Source: Pseudomonadota bacterium
GTDB lineage: Bacteria; Pseudomonadota; Gammaproteobacteria; Burkholderiales; Burkholderiaceae_D
Assembly (NCBI GenBank): GCA_023416415.1
Contig: JAEZHR010000421.1
Location: 1 to 20,734, forward strand
Reading direction: 5' to 3'
DNA: 20,734 nt
A model generated the notes under the pieces. The model was not told the DNA's origin, made no database searches, and saw only the letters and a list, made by a program, of their open reading frames with translations. Below are positions 1 through 6,852 of this stretch, piece by piece; the stretch's first letter is position 1; each line of letters starts with the position of its first letter. A program made the translations under genes and the position numbers.

Positions 1-154
1 GAAGGCCGCAGCACCGAAGAAGGCCGCAGCACCGAAGAAGGCCGCTGCACCGAAGAAGGCCGCTGCACCGAAAAAGGCCGCTGCAGCACCTGCGACCAAG
101 ACCGTGTTGAATCCGGCTGCCGCCTGGCCGTTCCCGACCGGCACTCGTCCGTAA
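1..154 (+). CDS. Histone H1-like Lys/Ala/Pro-rich protein, C-terminal part
   Basis: This is the last 50 residues of a gene that begins left of the window, with a TAA stop at 152-154. The visible part is a repeated Lys-Lys-Ala-Ala-Ala-Pro hexapeptide, followed by a short non-repetitive tail ending in WPFPTGTRP. Lys/Ala/Pro-repeat proteins with a very similar tail occur in many betaproteobacteria and are annotated as histone H1-like DNA-binding proteins. By analogy with eukaryotic H1 tails they are thought to bind and compact DNA non-specifically. The repeat and the tail are seen directly; the nucleoid role is family knowledge. The N-terminus is missing, so length and start cannot be judged. 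A strong hairpin at 228-267 follows and probably ends the transcript. Confidence 0.75.
   Translation, partial: KAAAPKKAAAPKKAAAPKKAAAPKKAAAAPATKTVLNPAAAWPFPTGTRP
2..91 (+). repeat. 18-bp tandem repeat coding for KKAAAP units
   Basis: About five consecutive 18-base units encode Lys-Lys-Ala-Ala-Ala-Pro. The copies differ almost only at synonymous third positions (gca/gct, aag/aaa). Such tandem repeats expand and contract by slippage, so copy number probably varies between strains. The array continues left of the window. Confidence 0.8.
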
Positions 155-227
155 TCAGGATCCGGGCCTTGCCTTGGCGTGCTTCCCTTGAGGAGCCGCC
201 TTGGATGCCTGGCCTGCTTTCGGGCAC

Positions 228-267
228 AATGCCCGTTGCGTGGCTCCAATGCTGCGCAACGGGCATT
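228..267 (+). terminator. Rho-independent terminator of the histone-like gene
   Basis: A perfect 13-bp inverted repeat (AATGCCCGTTGCG at 228-240, CGCAACGGGCATT at 255-267) encloses a 14-base loop and runs into a short T stretch at 266-269. It lies 73 bases after the histone-like stop and just before the yggT ribosome binding site. It probably ends the upstream transcript, although it could also form in a yggT leader. Confidence 0.6.
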
Positions 268-284
268 TTCATTGGGAGATCCAT

Positions 285-827
285 GTGCTGAGCAGCATCC
301 TTACCCTGATCATCGATACCGTGGCCGTCATTCTTGGCGGGGCGCTGCTGCTGCGCTTCTGGACACAGGTGGTGCGCGTGCGGCCGCCAAACCAGATCGG
401 GCAGTTCGTCTACAAGCTCACCGACTGGCTGGTGTTGCCGCTACGGCGCATGCTGCCGGGCGCGGGCGGCTACGACTGGGCGAGCCTGATCGGAACGGGG
501 CTGGTGATCGTCCTGGCAACGGCCCTCAAGCTGGTGCTGTTCGGCGGTTTGTCGGTGCAGCTGCTTGTACTGTTCAGTCTGCTGCGTTTCTGCGAGTGGG
601 TGGTTTACGGCTTCATGGCGCTGATCATCATCGAGGCCATCTTCAGTTGGGTCAATCCCTACGCACCCCTGGCGCCCTTCGTGCGGGCATTGAATGAGCC
701 ACTGTTGCGTCCGTTGCGGCGCGTGATCCCGCTGCTGGGCGGCATCGATTTGTCACCTCTGGTGGCACTGATCGGACTGCGCATTGCATTAATGATTGCC
801 ACCGACCTGATCCAGCGGCTGGCATGA
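285..827 (+). CDS. yggT: YggT family membrane protein
   Basis: A 180-residue integral membrane protein of the YggT family. I place the start at GTG 285 because a GGGAGAT sequence lies just upstream and because family members begin with the short N-terminus followed directly by a hydrophobic segment. An in-frame start at 201 would add 28 unlike residues and read through the terminator hairpin. The protein shows two tandem YggT repeats, each with a hydrophobic segment followed by a basic amphipathic stretch: LTDWLVLPLRRMLP at about 45-58 and LNEPLLRPLRRVIP at about 136-149. Predicted membrane segments lie near 5-25, 67-87, 92-122 and 155-175. The family is linked to osmotic tolerance and cell-envelope or division processes, with no established biochemical role. 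Its stop overlaps the next start (ATGA, 824-827), so translation is probably coupled to yggU. Confidence 0.9.
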   Translation: MLSSILTLIIDTVAVILGGALLLRFWTQVVRVRPPNQIGQFVYKLTDWLVLPLRRMLPGAGGYDWASLIGTGLVIVLATALKLVLFGGLSVQLLVLFSLLRFCEWVVYGFMALIIIEAIFSWVNPYAPLAPFVRALNEPLLRPLRRVIPLLGGIDLSPLVALIGLRIALMIATDLIQRLA

Positions 828-1123
828 GCACTGCCGCCCCGGCCCGTGCTCGCCTTTCGGTGCAAGTCACGCCGAATGCGCGCAAGAGCGAGGTGATCGA
901 GGTCGTCGGGGGCGTGGTTCGGATTCGATTGCAGGCGCCGCCCATTGAAGGAAAGGCCAACGAAGCCCTGGTTCGTTTCCTCGCCGATGCACTTGGATTG
1001 CGCCGATCAGCGGTGACGGTGGCGGCCGGCCATACGAGCCGGCGCAAGATCGTGGAGATTGCAGGCAGCGCGATGAGCAGCGATCAGTTGCTCGCCGCGC
1101 TTGCGGCCGGCTCTGCCGGATGA
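824..1123 (+). CDS. yggU: DUF167/YggU family protein
   Basis: A small cytoplasmic protein of 99 residues, typical for DUF167. The hallmarks visible are the VTPNARKSEV segment near residues 15-24, the IEGKANEALVRFLA core near 41-54 and the GHTSRRK motif near 69-75. The function of the family is unknown. It commonly sits directly behind yggT, as here with a 4-base ATGA overlap, so the two are probably one transcriptional unit. The gene ends 16 bases from the convergent kinase gene, and a hairpin at 1106-1129 covers its stop codon. Confidence 0.9.
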   Translation: MSTAAPARARLSVQVTPNARKSEVIEVVGGVVRIRLQAPPIEGKANEALVRFLADALGLRRSAVTVAAGHTSRRKIVEIAGSAMSSDQLLAALAAGSAG

Positions 1124-1129
1124 GCCGGC
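1106..1129. terminator. Hairpin between the convergent yggU and PfkB kinase genes
   Basis: GCCGGCTC (1106-1113) and GAGCCGGC (1122-1129) form a perfect 8-bp GC-rich stem with an 8-base loop. It straddles the yggU stop codon and fills the 16-base gap to the kinase gene. Being symmetrical it could act on both strands. There is no U tract, so I regard it as a probable but not classical terminator. Confidence 0.45.
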
Positions 1130-1139
1130 ATATCCCGAA

Positions 1140-2072
1140 TCAGATCCGATAGCCGAACGCGTCTTCGAAGCGCGCGTCGATTTCGGCGCGGTTCAGAACA
1201 TGGTTCTGTCCGCCCTGGTGAGCGATTTTGATCGATCCCATCAGGCTTGCCAGACGGCCGGTCGTTTCCCAGTCCATGTCGTGTGTCAGCCCGTACATCA
1301 AGCCGGCGCGGAAGGCGTCGCCGCAACCGGTCGGATCGACGATTTGGGCTGCAGGCACGCAAGGGATGTCAATGCGCTTGTCCTGCAGATAAATCTCCGA
1401 ACCCTGATCCCCGCGTGTGACGATCAGTGCCGCCACGCGCCGGGCAATCTGATCCAGCGTCAATCCGGTGCGTTCGGTCAGCAGTGCGGCCTCGTAGTCG
1501 TTGACGGCCACATAGGTCGCGAGCGCAATCAGGTGTTCGAGCTCACTGCCGTTGAACATCGGCAGCCCCTGGCCTGGATCGAAGATGAAGGGAATGCCCA
1601 GTTCGGCGCAGTCGCGCGCATGCTGGAGCATGCCTTCGCGCCCATCCGGAGCCACGATAGCCAGCTTTACCGGACCTGCATCGACGACTCGGTTTTCGTG
1701 TGAAAAGGCCATCGCCCCAGGGTGGAAGGCCGTGATCTGATTGCTGCCATCATCGGTCGTGATGAAGGCCTGTGCCGTGTATGAGGCATCGATGGTGCGC
1801 ACGCAGCGACGCGTGATACCCAGCTGATCGAAGCGCGCGAGATAGGGCGCGCCGTCATTGCCTATGGTTGCCATGATCAGCGGATCGCCTTCCAGCAGCT
1901 TCAGGTTGTAGGCAATGTTGCCGGCGCAACCACCGTATTCGCGTCGGATCTCCGGGACCAGGAACGCGACATTGATCCTGTGCAGCTGGTCGGCGAGGAG
2001 TGCTTCGGAAAAGCGCCCGCGAAACAGCATGATGGTGTCGAAGGCGAGTGATCCGCAGATTAATGAAGTCAT
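1140..2072 (-). CDS. PfkB-family carbohydrate/adenosine kinase
   Basis: A 310-residue kinase of the PfkB (ribokinase) fold that phosphorylates a sugar or nucleoside hydroxyl with ATP. Visible features are the N-terminal strand MTSLICGSLAFDTIM, the glycine-rich substrate-side motif YGGCAGNIAYNL (47-58), and the second PfkB signature DPTGCGDAFRAGLM (246-259) with the anion hole and catalytic base Asp252. I chose the ATG at 2072 because it begins exactly at the family's first beta strand; longer in-frame starts add an unrelated leader overlapping the upstream gene. No clear Shine-Dalgarno precedes it: the upstream bases are pyrimidine-rich. It follows the DUF3426 gene by 16 bases and is the last gene of the minus-strand block. 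Close relatives are often labelled adenosine kinase, but the substrate cannot be read from the sequence. Confidence 0.85.
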   Translation of the reverse strand: MTSLICGSLAFDTIMLFRGRFSEALLADQLHRINVAFLVPEIRREYGGCAGNIAYNLKLLEGDPLIMATIGNDGAPYLARFDQLGITRRCVRTIDASYTAQAFITTDDGSNQITAFHPGAMAFSHENRVVDAGPVKLAIVAPDGREGMLQHARDCAELGIPFIFDPGQGLPMFNGSELEHLIALATYVAVNDYEAALLTERTGLTLDQIARRVAALIVTRGDQGSEIYLQDKRIDIPCVPAAQIVDPTGCGDAFRAGLMYGLTHDMDWETTGRLASLMGSIKIAHQGGQNHVLNRAEIDARFEDAFGYRI

Positions 2073-2088
2073 GGTCGATGGAGGAGGG

Positions 2089-3399
2089 TCAGGGATGGAA
2101 CAGGTAAACGCGATAGCCCGATGCCTTGACGCCTTCAAGCTCGAAGAACAGCCGCACCGGTTGCTCGCTGCGGGCCGGAAAACCCAGACGTGCGCTGATG
2201 TCCGAAGGAAGGTATTCACTTGGGGCGAACACGCGCCGAATCAAAGGTTTCTCGGCGGCGTCGTTGAGCGTGAGCTCCAGATGCGGCCATGTCTGGGCAA
2301 CCGCGCTCTGGTTGCGCAGCAACACCGATAGGGCAAGTGTCTCGCTGTTCGACGCCATCGTATGCAGCTCGCTCGAATCCAGCGTGACGGCGTCGATCTG
2401 GGCAGGCAAGCCCACCTGGCAGTCGAGCCACGCGCAGGCCTGCAGCAGCAGCGGCTGCAGCGACGGGAGGCGAGCGGCGAGCTGGTCTCGGAAGACATAG
2501 GCGGACTGGGCCAGCAGGGTCAGCAGCAGCAGAGCGCACGCGGTTGCGGTGGCGAGGCGAAGCGCGCGTCCGAATCGCTGGCGACGGCGGCCCTGGCGCA
2601 CGAAGCTGGGCTCGTCGTCGCCATCTTCGTCCTTTTCAGTCAGGCTGGCACGCGTGCCGCGCAGCGGCTTGTGCTCCAGTTCCTCCATGGCCTGGTCGAG
2701 TGGATCCGGGTAAGCCTGGGGATGCTCCGACGACGATGCCGGAACTGCGCTACTGACGTCCAGCAGCGTCATTCTCAGCAACGGATCCTCTGGCGGATGG
2801 TCAGCGCTTATGTCATCCGTTTCGGAATCAACGTTGGCCTCGTCGACATGCGCCTCTTCGTCGGATAAATCGTCCTGTCCGGACAAGTCTTCCTCGGCAG
2901 GAGTCTCGCCTTCTGCGGAGAGCGCATCATCGGCAGCAACGTCTTCGGTGTCTTGCCTGACGGACTCCTGCGCCTCGGCCTGAGGCGCGGCGGGTTCGTT
3001 CTGATGGGAGTCCGGTTCGTCTTCAGCGGCGACCTGTCGAGAGTGGCTTTCCTCATTCGCTTCGCGCGGGAAATCGAGGCCGACTCCGGAGGATAAGGCG
3101 GATTGCGCAGGCTTGGATGGAGCCCATGCCGGCGCTTCGGGCGCAACGGAAGATTCTGGCAAGCCGGGAGATTCGGGCGCCTTGACAGGTTCCGGGGGGG
3201 CGAAAGCGTCGTGCGCTTGCTGCGAGGTGTCCGGGGGCACTGCGGCGGACACCTTTTCTTCAAGCCGCATCAGGTTCTCGATGCCGTTGAAGATCTGCTT
3301 GCATGCACCGCAGCGCACCAGGCCCGCACGCAGCTTCAATTGATCATGCGCGACGCGGAAGGTCGTATGGCAATGCGGGCACTGGGTCGCGAGCGCCAT
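2089..3399 (-). CDS. Zinc-ribbon and DUF3426 domain membrane protein
   Basis: A 436-residue protein in three parts. Residues 1-45 are an MJ0042-type zinc ribbon with the ligands Cys7, Cys10, Cys30 and Cys33. Residues about 46-270 are a low-complexity, strongly acidic Glu/Asp/Ala/Pro linker. A basic stretch (RQGRRRQRFGR) then leads into a single membrane segment at about 281-303, followed by a C-terminal DUF3426 domain that ends at VYLFHP. By the positive-inside rule the zinc ribbon should be cytoplasmic and DUF3426 periplasmic. Function is unknown; a sensor or scaffold role is only a guess. It starts 6 bases after the prmA stop, an arrangement common in betaproteobacteria, so it is very probably co-transcribed with accBC-prmA. 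Confidence 0.85.
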   Translation of the reverse strand: MALATQCPHCHTTFRVAHDQLKLRAGLVRCGACKQIFNGIENLMRLEEKVSAAVPPDTSQQAHDAFAPPEPVKAPESPGLPESSVAPEAPAWAPSKPAQSALSSGVGLDFPREANEESHSRQVAAEDEPDSHQNEPAAPQAEAQESVRQDTEDVAADDALSAEGETPAEEDLSGQDDLSDEEAHVDEANVDSETDDISADHPPEDPLLRMTLLDVSSAVPASSSEHPQAYPDPLDQAMEELEHKPLRGTRASLTEKDEDGDDEPSFVRQGRRRQRFGRALRLATATACALLLLTLLAQSAYVFRDQLAARLPSLQPLLLQACAWLDCQVGLPAQIDAVTLDSSELHTMASNSETLALSVLLRNQSAVAQTWPHLELTLNDAAEKPLIRRVFAPSEYLPSDISARLGFPARSEQPVRLFFELEGVKASGYRVYLFHP

Positions 3400-3405
3400 C
3401 GCGTC

Positions 3406-4305
3406 TCAGGCAGAACTTTTGGTTCCGGCCAGCAGAATCCAGCCTTCGTGTTCCGCCCACACGGACATTTTCAGGTGCGGTGCATAGGCAGCCGCCACTT
3501 CGTCGGCCTGGCGTGCGAGGATGCCTGACAGGACCAGATGGCCACCAGGAGCGACCCGTCCGGCCAGCATCGGGGCCAGCAGCTTGAGCGGGCTGGACAG
3601 GATGTTTGCCACGACGACCTCGAAGCTGCCGGGACCGAACTGGTCCGGCAGCACGTATTCGATAGTGCTGCCATTGCGTTCGCTGTTGGCGCGGGCGGCC
3701 TCGATCGCTTGCGGGTCGATGTCGACACCGACGACGGAATGCGCGCCCAGTTTGCTGGCGACCATCGCCAGAATGCCGGAACCGCAGCCATAGTCGAGCA
3801 CGGATGTACCGGCAGGGAGGTTTTCTTCCAGCCACTCCATGCACAGGCGCGTGGTGGGATGGCTGCCGGTACCGAAGGCGAGTCCCGGGTCGAGCTCGAG
3901 TACCAAGCCATCGGGGTCGGGTGCTTCGTGCCAGCTCGGCACCACCCAGATGCGCTTGCCAATGGAGATGGGATCAAACTGGGACTGGGTCAGACGCACC
4001 CAATCCTGATCGGCCACTTCGCGCAGCGTGAAGGCCGGCGTTGCACCCAGTCCGCAGGCGCTCGCAGCCCACGCGACAATGGCACCGTGGTCGTCATCGC
4101 TGGATGCCAGTGCGACAACGCGGCTGCGTTCCCATGCCGCTTCCGCCGGCTCCATGCCCGGCTCTCCGAACAATGGACGTTCTGCCTCGGTGCCCTCGTC
4201 CGCATCTTCGACCGAAACCGACAGCGCGCCGGCCTCCATCATGGCATCGGACAGGGCTTCGGCGTGCTCGCGTGCGACTTCGATGACGATTTCGGTCCAG
4301 CTCAT
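3406..4305 (-). CDS. prmA: Ribosomal protein L11 methyltransferase
   Basis: PrmA transfers methyl groups from S-adenosylmethionine to amino groups of ribosomal protein L11 in the cytoplasm. The 299-residue product has the expected length. The N-terminal substrate-recognition domain (about 1-110) begins MSWTEIVIEV. The methyltransferase domain shows GTGSHPTTRLC (146-156), the SAM-binding motif LDYGCGSGILAM (170-181), the acidic loop VGVDIDPQA (192-200) and the NILSSPL motif near 235-241, characteristic of PrmA. The ATG at 4305 was chosen because it starts the conserved N-terminus and lies 4 bases after the accC stop. The spacing indicates one transcript, as in many proteobacteria where prmA follows accBC. 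Confidence 0.95.
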   Translation of the reverse strand: MSWTEIVIEVAREHAEALSDAMMEAGALSVSVEDADEGTEAERPLFGEPGMEPAEAAWERSRVVALASSDDDHGAIVAWAASACGLGATPAFTLREVADQDWVRLTQSQFDPISIGKRIWVVPSWHEAPDPDGLVLELDPGLAFGTGSHPTTRLCMEWLEENLPAGTSVLDYGCGSGILAMVASKLGAHSVVGVDIDPQAIEAARANSERNGSTIEYVLPDQFGPGSFEVVVANILSSPLKLLAPMLAGRVAPGGHLVLSGILARQADEVAAAYAPHLKMSVWAEHEGWILLAGTKSSA

Positions 4306-4309
4306 GCGT

Positions 4310-5686
4310 TTACTTTGCCACCTTGGTGTTCTTGGGCAAACCCGGCTTGTCGGCCAGCTTCTGCTCCAGGTAATGAATGTTGGTGCCGCCCTCGATGAAG
4401 CGGGCATCCACCATCAGCTCGCGATGCAGAGGGATATTGGTTTGTATGCCTTCGACTGCCATTTCCGACAACGCGATCTGCATGCGACGGATCGCCTGTT
4501 CGCGCGTGGCGCCGTAGGAAATCACCTTGCCCACCATCGAATCATAGGTCGGCGGCACGAAATAGCCGGCATAGACATGCGAGTCGACCCGGATGCCGGG
4601 GCCGCCCGGCGGATGCCAGCCCGTGATGCGGCCGGGCGAGGGTGTGAACTTGAACGGATCCTCGGCATTGATGCGACATTCGATCGCGTGGCCAATCAGT
4701 TCGATGTCGCGTTGGCGGAAGCGCAGTTTTTCGCCGGCCGCAACGCGGATCTGCTCCTGCACCAGGTCGACGCCGGTAATCATTTCTGTTACCGGATGTT
4801 CCACCTGGATGCGGGTATTCATCTCGATGAAGTAAAACTCACCGTTTTCGTACAGGAACTCGAAGGTACCGGCGCCGCGATAGCCGATCTTTCGGCAGGC
4901 TTCGGCGCAGCGATCGCCGATGCGCTCGATCAGCTTGCGCGGGATGCCGGGCGCCGGTGCTTCCTCGATCACTTTCTGGTGACGGCGTTGCATCGAGCAG
5001 TCGCGCTCACCCAGCCAGATCGCGTTCTTGAATTCGTCGGCCAGGACCTGGATTTCCACATGGCGCGGATTCTCCAGGTATTTCTCCATGTAGACCTCCG
5101 GATTGCCGAAGGCTGCGCCGGCTTCCGTCTTGGTCATCGTCACCGCATTGAGCAGGGCCGCCTCGGTGTGCACCACGCGCATGCCGCGTCCGCCACCGCC
5201 ACCGGCGGCCTTGATGATGACCGGGTAACCGATCTTGCGCGCGATGCGGATGATTTCCTTTGGGTCTTCCGGCAGTGCGCCTTCGGAACCGGGCACGCAG
5301 GGCACCCCGGCCTTGATCATGGCATGCTTGGCCGAAACCTTGTCGCCCATCATGCGGATCGAGTCCGGACGCGGGCCGATGAACACGAAGCCCGACTTTT
5401 CCACACGTTCGGCGAAGTCGGCATTCTCTGACAGGAATCCGTAGCCCGGATGAATGGCCTCGGCGTCCGTCACTTCGGCCGCACTGATGATGGCCGGCAT
5501 GTTGAGATAGCTTTGGGCGGACGGTGCAGGGCCGATGCAAACCGACTCGTCGGCCAGCTTCACATATTTGGCTTCGCGGTCGGCTTCAGAATGCACGACC
5601 ACGGTTTTGATGCCCAATTCACGGCAGGCACGCTGGATTCGCAGCGCGATCTCGCCTCGATTGGCAATGAGGATTTTTTCGAACAT
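4310..5686 (-). CDS. accC: Acetyl-CoA carboxylase biotin carboxylase subunit
   Basis: AccC uses ATP and bicarbonate to carboxylate the biotin on AccB, the first half-reaction of malonyl-CoA formation for fatty-acid synthesis. The product is 458 residues against about 449 in E. coli, the excess being a short C-terminal tail. The biotin-carboxylase N-domain starts MFEKILIANRGEIALR. The ATP-grasp domain has the glycine-rich loop KAAGGGGGRGMR (159-170). All active-site residues I know from the E. coli enzyme fall at the same numbers: Lys116, Lys159, His209, Lys238, Glu276, Glu288, Asn290, Arg292 and Arg338. It lies 57 bases behind accB, separated by a strong hairpin, and 4 bases before prmA. Confidence 0.97.
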   Translation of the reverse strand: MFEKILIANRGEIALRIQRACRELGIKTVVVHSEADREAKYVKLADESVCIGPAPSAQSYLNMPAIISAAEVTDAEAIHPGYGFLSENADFAERVEKSGFVFIGPRPDSIRMMGDKVSAKHAMIKAGVPCVPGSEGALPEDPKEIIRIARKIGYPVIIKAAGGGGGRGMRVVHTEAALLNAVTMTKTEAGAAFGNPEVYMEKYLENPRHVEIQVLADEFKNAIWLGERDCSMQRRHQKVIEEAPAPGIPRKLIERIGDRCAEACRKIGYRGAGTFEFLYENGEFYFIEMNTRIQVEHPVTEMITGVDLVQEQIRVAAGEKLRFRQRDIELIGHAIECRINAEDPFKFTPSPGRITGWHPPGGPGIRVDSHVYAGYFVPPTYDSMVGKVISYGATREQAIRRMQIALSEMAVEGIQTNIPLHRELMVDARFIEGGTNIHYLEQKLADKPGLPKNTKVAK

Positions 5687-5715
5687 GGGAAGAGAACCTG
5701 GAAGTGGCGGGGCAA

Positions 5716-5734
5716 GGCGCGCACTTGGCGCGCC
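5716..5734 (-). other. GC-rich hairpin between accB and accC
   Basis: Within the 57-base accB-accC gap, GGCGCGC (5716-5722) and GCGCGCC (5728-5734) form a perfect 7-bp GC-only stem with a 5-base loop. No T tract follows, so it is unlikely to be a full terminator. It begins 9 bases after the accB stop. Hairpins in this position can protect the upstream message from 3' exonucleases or lower downstream expression, which is the inferred role here. Confidence 0.5.
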
Positions 5735-5743
5735 TGATTTCGG

Positions 5744-6214
5744 TTAGCCGATCACGAACAGCGGCTGGCCGAATTCCACCGGTTGGCCGTTCTCCACCAG
5801 GATTTCCTTGACCACGCCGGCCACATCGGCGTCGATCTCGTTGAGCAGCTTCATGGCTTCGATAATGCAAAGCGTGTCGCCGTTCTTGATGCTGCTGCCG
5901 ACTTCCACGAAGGGCGGCTTGCCGGGCGCGGACGCGCGGTAGAAGGTGCCGACCATCGGCGACTTGACCACATGACCTTGCGGGACTTCCGCCGCAACCG
6001 GGGCGGCAGGCGCTGCTGCCTGAGGCGCGGTGGCAGGCGCGGCGACCGACACCGAATGCTGTGGCACTCCCGGCTGCATCATGACCAGCTGGTTTTGCGG
6101 GGCGCCGGACGACTTGACGATGCGGACCTTGCTTTCGCCTTCGGTGACTTCGAGTTCTGCGATGTCCGACTCGGCGACGAGATCGATCAGCGTTTTAAGT
6201 TTTCTTAGATCCTT
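5744..6214 (-). CDS. accB: Biotin carboxyl carrier protein; start codon reads AAG
   Basis: AccB carries the biotin that AccC carboxylates and the carboxyltransferase uses to make malonyl-CoA. Counting from the codon aligned with the family's first residue, the protein has 156 residues with the biotinyl lysine at Lys122 in IIEAMKLLNEI, matching the E. coli length and position. The N-terminus reads xDLRKLKTLIDLVAES, followed by an Ala/Pro/Gln linker (about 35-82) and the biotinyl domain (about 83-156). The expected start codon (6214-6212) is AAG, not ATG, although AAGGGG lies 5 bases upstream. In-frame upstream alternatives are only ATT at 6229 and TTG at 6289, the latter lying upstream of the putative -10 box. 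No in-frame ATG or GTG exists nearby. The gene identity is certain; the start is not, and a base error is possible. Confidence 0.9.
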   Translation of the reverse strand, partial: KDLRKLKTLIDLVAESDIAELEVTEGESKVRIVKSSGAPQNQLVMMQPGVPQHSVSVAAPATAPQAAAPAAPVAAEVPQGHVVKSPMVGTFYRASAPGKPPFVEVGSSIKNGDTLCIIEAMKLLNEIDADVAGVVKEILVENGQPVEFGQPLFVIG

Positions 6215-6269
6215 GTGAACCCCTTGAATATATGATTTCGGGCATGAATGAACGGTGAAGAACCGGCCG

Positions 6270-6275
6270 ATTATA
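6270..6275 (-). promoter_or_regulatory. Putative -10 box of the accBC operon
   Basis: The minus strand has a perfect TATAAT in the 99-base gap between aroQ and accB. Initiation about 7 bases downstream would give a leader of roughly 50 bases before the accB coding frame. No good -35 hexamer sits at 16-18 bases, so an activator may be needed or the match may be fortuitous. If it is used, the TTG at 6289 cannot be the start of accB from this promoter. Confidence 0.45.
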
Positions 6276-6313
6276 TGCCGTTGACACAAACGTTCATGTC
6301 CGGATGATGAAAG

Positions 6314-6751
6314 TTAGAGCTTTTTAAGCGCGAAATCGATTGCGGCCGAATAGCCCGGGACGCCCAGTCCGCATATCACGCCGATTGCGATTTCCGACAG
6401 AAAGGAATGATGACGGAAGCTTTCGCGTCGATGAATGTTCGAGATATGCACTTCCACGAACGGGATGGCGACCCCTGCCAGCGCATCCCGTAATGCCACG
6501 CTGGTGTGAGTCAGACCCCCCGGATTGATGATGATGCCGTCGACCCCTTCGTTGCGTGCGGCGTGAATACGGTCGATCAGGGCACCTTCGTGGTTGCTCT
6601 GAAAACAGGCCAGGGAAGCGCCGGCAGCGGTGGCCTGCTCGCGTGCAGCCTGCTCGACCTCGGCCAGCGTGGTCGCTCCATAGACCTCCGGCTCGCGGGT
6701 TCCCAGCAGATTCAGGTTCGGGCCGTTGAGCAGGAGCAGGTTTTTTGCCAT
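6314..6751 (-). CDS. aroQ: 3-dehydroquinate dehydratase, type II
   Basis: AroQ dehydrates 3-dehydroquinate to 3-dehydroshikimate in the shikimate pathway, which leads to aromatic amino acids; aroE at 13508 carries out the next step. The product is 145 residues, usual for the dodecameric type II enzyme. Visible landmarks are LLLNGPNLNLLGTREPEVYG with Arg19 and Tyr24 of the active-site lid, NPGGLTHTSVALRDA with Asn76 and His82, and FVEVHISNIHRRE with Glu100 and His102. I chose the ATG at 6751 because it begins the conserved MAKNLLLLNGPN. A GGAG lies 10 bases upstream inside the small palindrome at 6752-6765. accB follows 99 bases later, an arrangement common in proteobacteria. Confidence 0.96.
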   Translation of the reverse strand: MAKNLLLLNGPNLNLLGTREPEVYGATTLAEVEQAAREQATAAGASLACFQSNHEGALIDRIHAARNEGVDGIIINPGGLTHTSVALRDALAGVAIPFVEVHISNIHRRESFRHHSFLSEIAIGVICGLGVPGYSAAIDFALKKL

Positions 6752-6765
6752 GGAGTTACAACTCC
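6752..6765 (-). promoter_or_regulatory. Palindrome over the aroQ ribosome binding site
   Basis: GGAGTT and AACTCC are perfectly complementary, separated by two bases, and end directly before the aroQ ATG. The GGAG is the only plausible Shine-Dalgarno, so pairing would hide it. The two-base loop is too tight for an RNA hairpin without opening one or two pairs, so a DNA-binding site or chance remains possible. Confidence 0.3.
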
Positions 6766-6852
6766 GTTTGCCGAGGATGGCGCATTTTGCCGCCAAAATA
6801 TGCCGGTTGGCAAGGACAACGCACGTTCACGATATGACTGCTAGTCAACCAG

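Noticed and set aside
1..91. CRISPR-like array
   Set aside because: The repeats are contiguous 18-base units in a coding frame without spacers.
2073..2219. N-terminal extension of the PfkB kinase
   Set aside because: It reads through the end of the DUF3426 gene in another frame and adds 49 residues not seen in the family; ATG 2072 fits the first beta strand.
4028..5431. Long open frame (467 codons) on the plus strand opposite accC and prmA
   Set aside because: It is antisense to two well-recognised genes, has no family resemblance, and long antisense frames are expected at high GC.
6215..6289. N-terminal extension of accB from TTG 6289
   Set aside because: It would add 25 residues unlike any BCCP I know, has no Shine-Dalgarno and starts upstream of the TATAAT -10 box.
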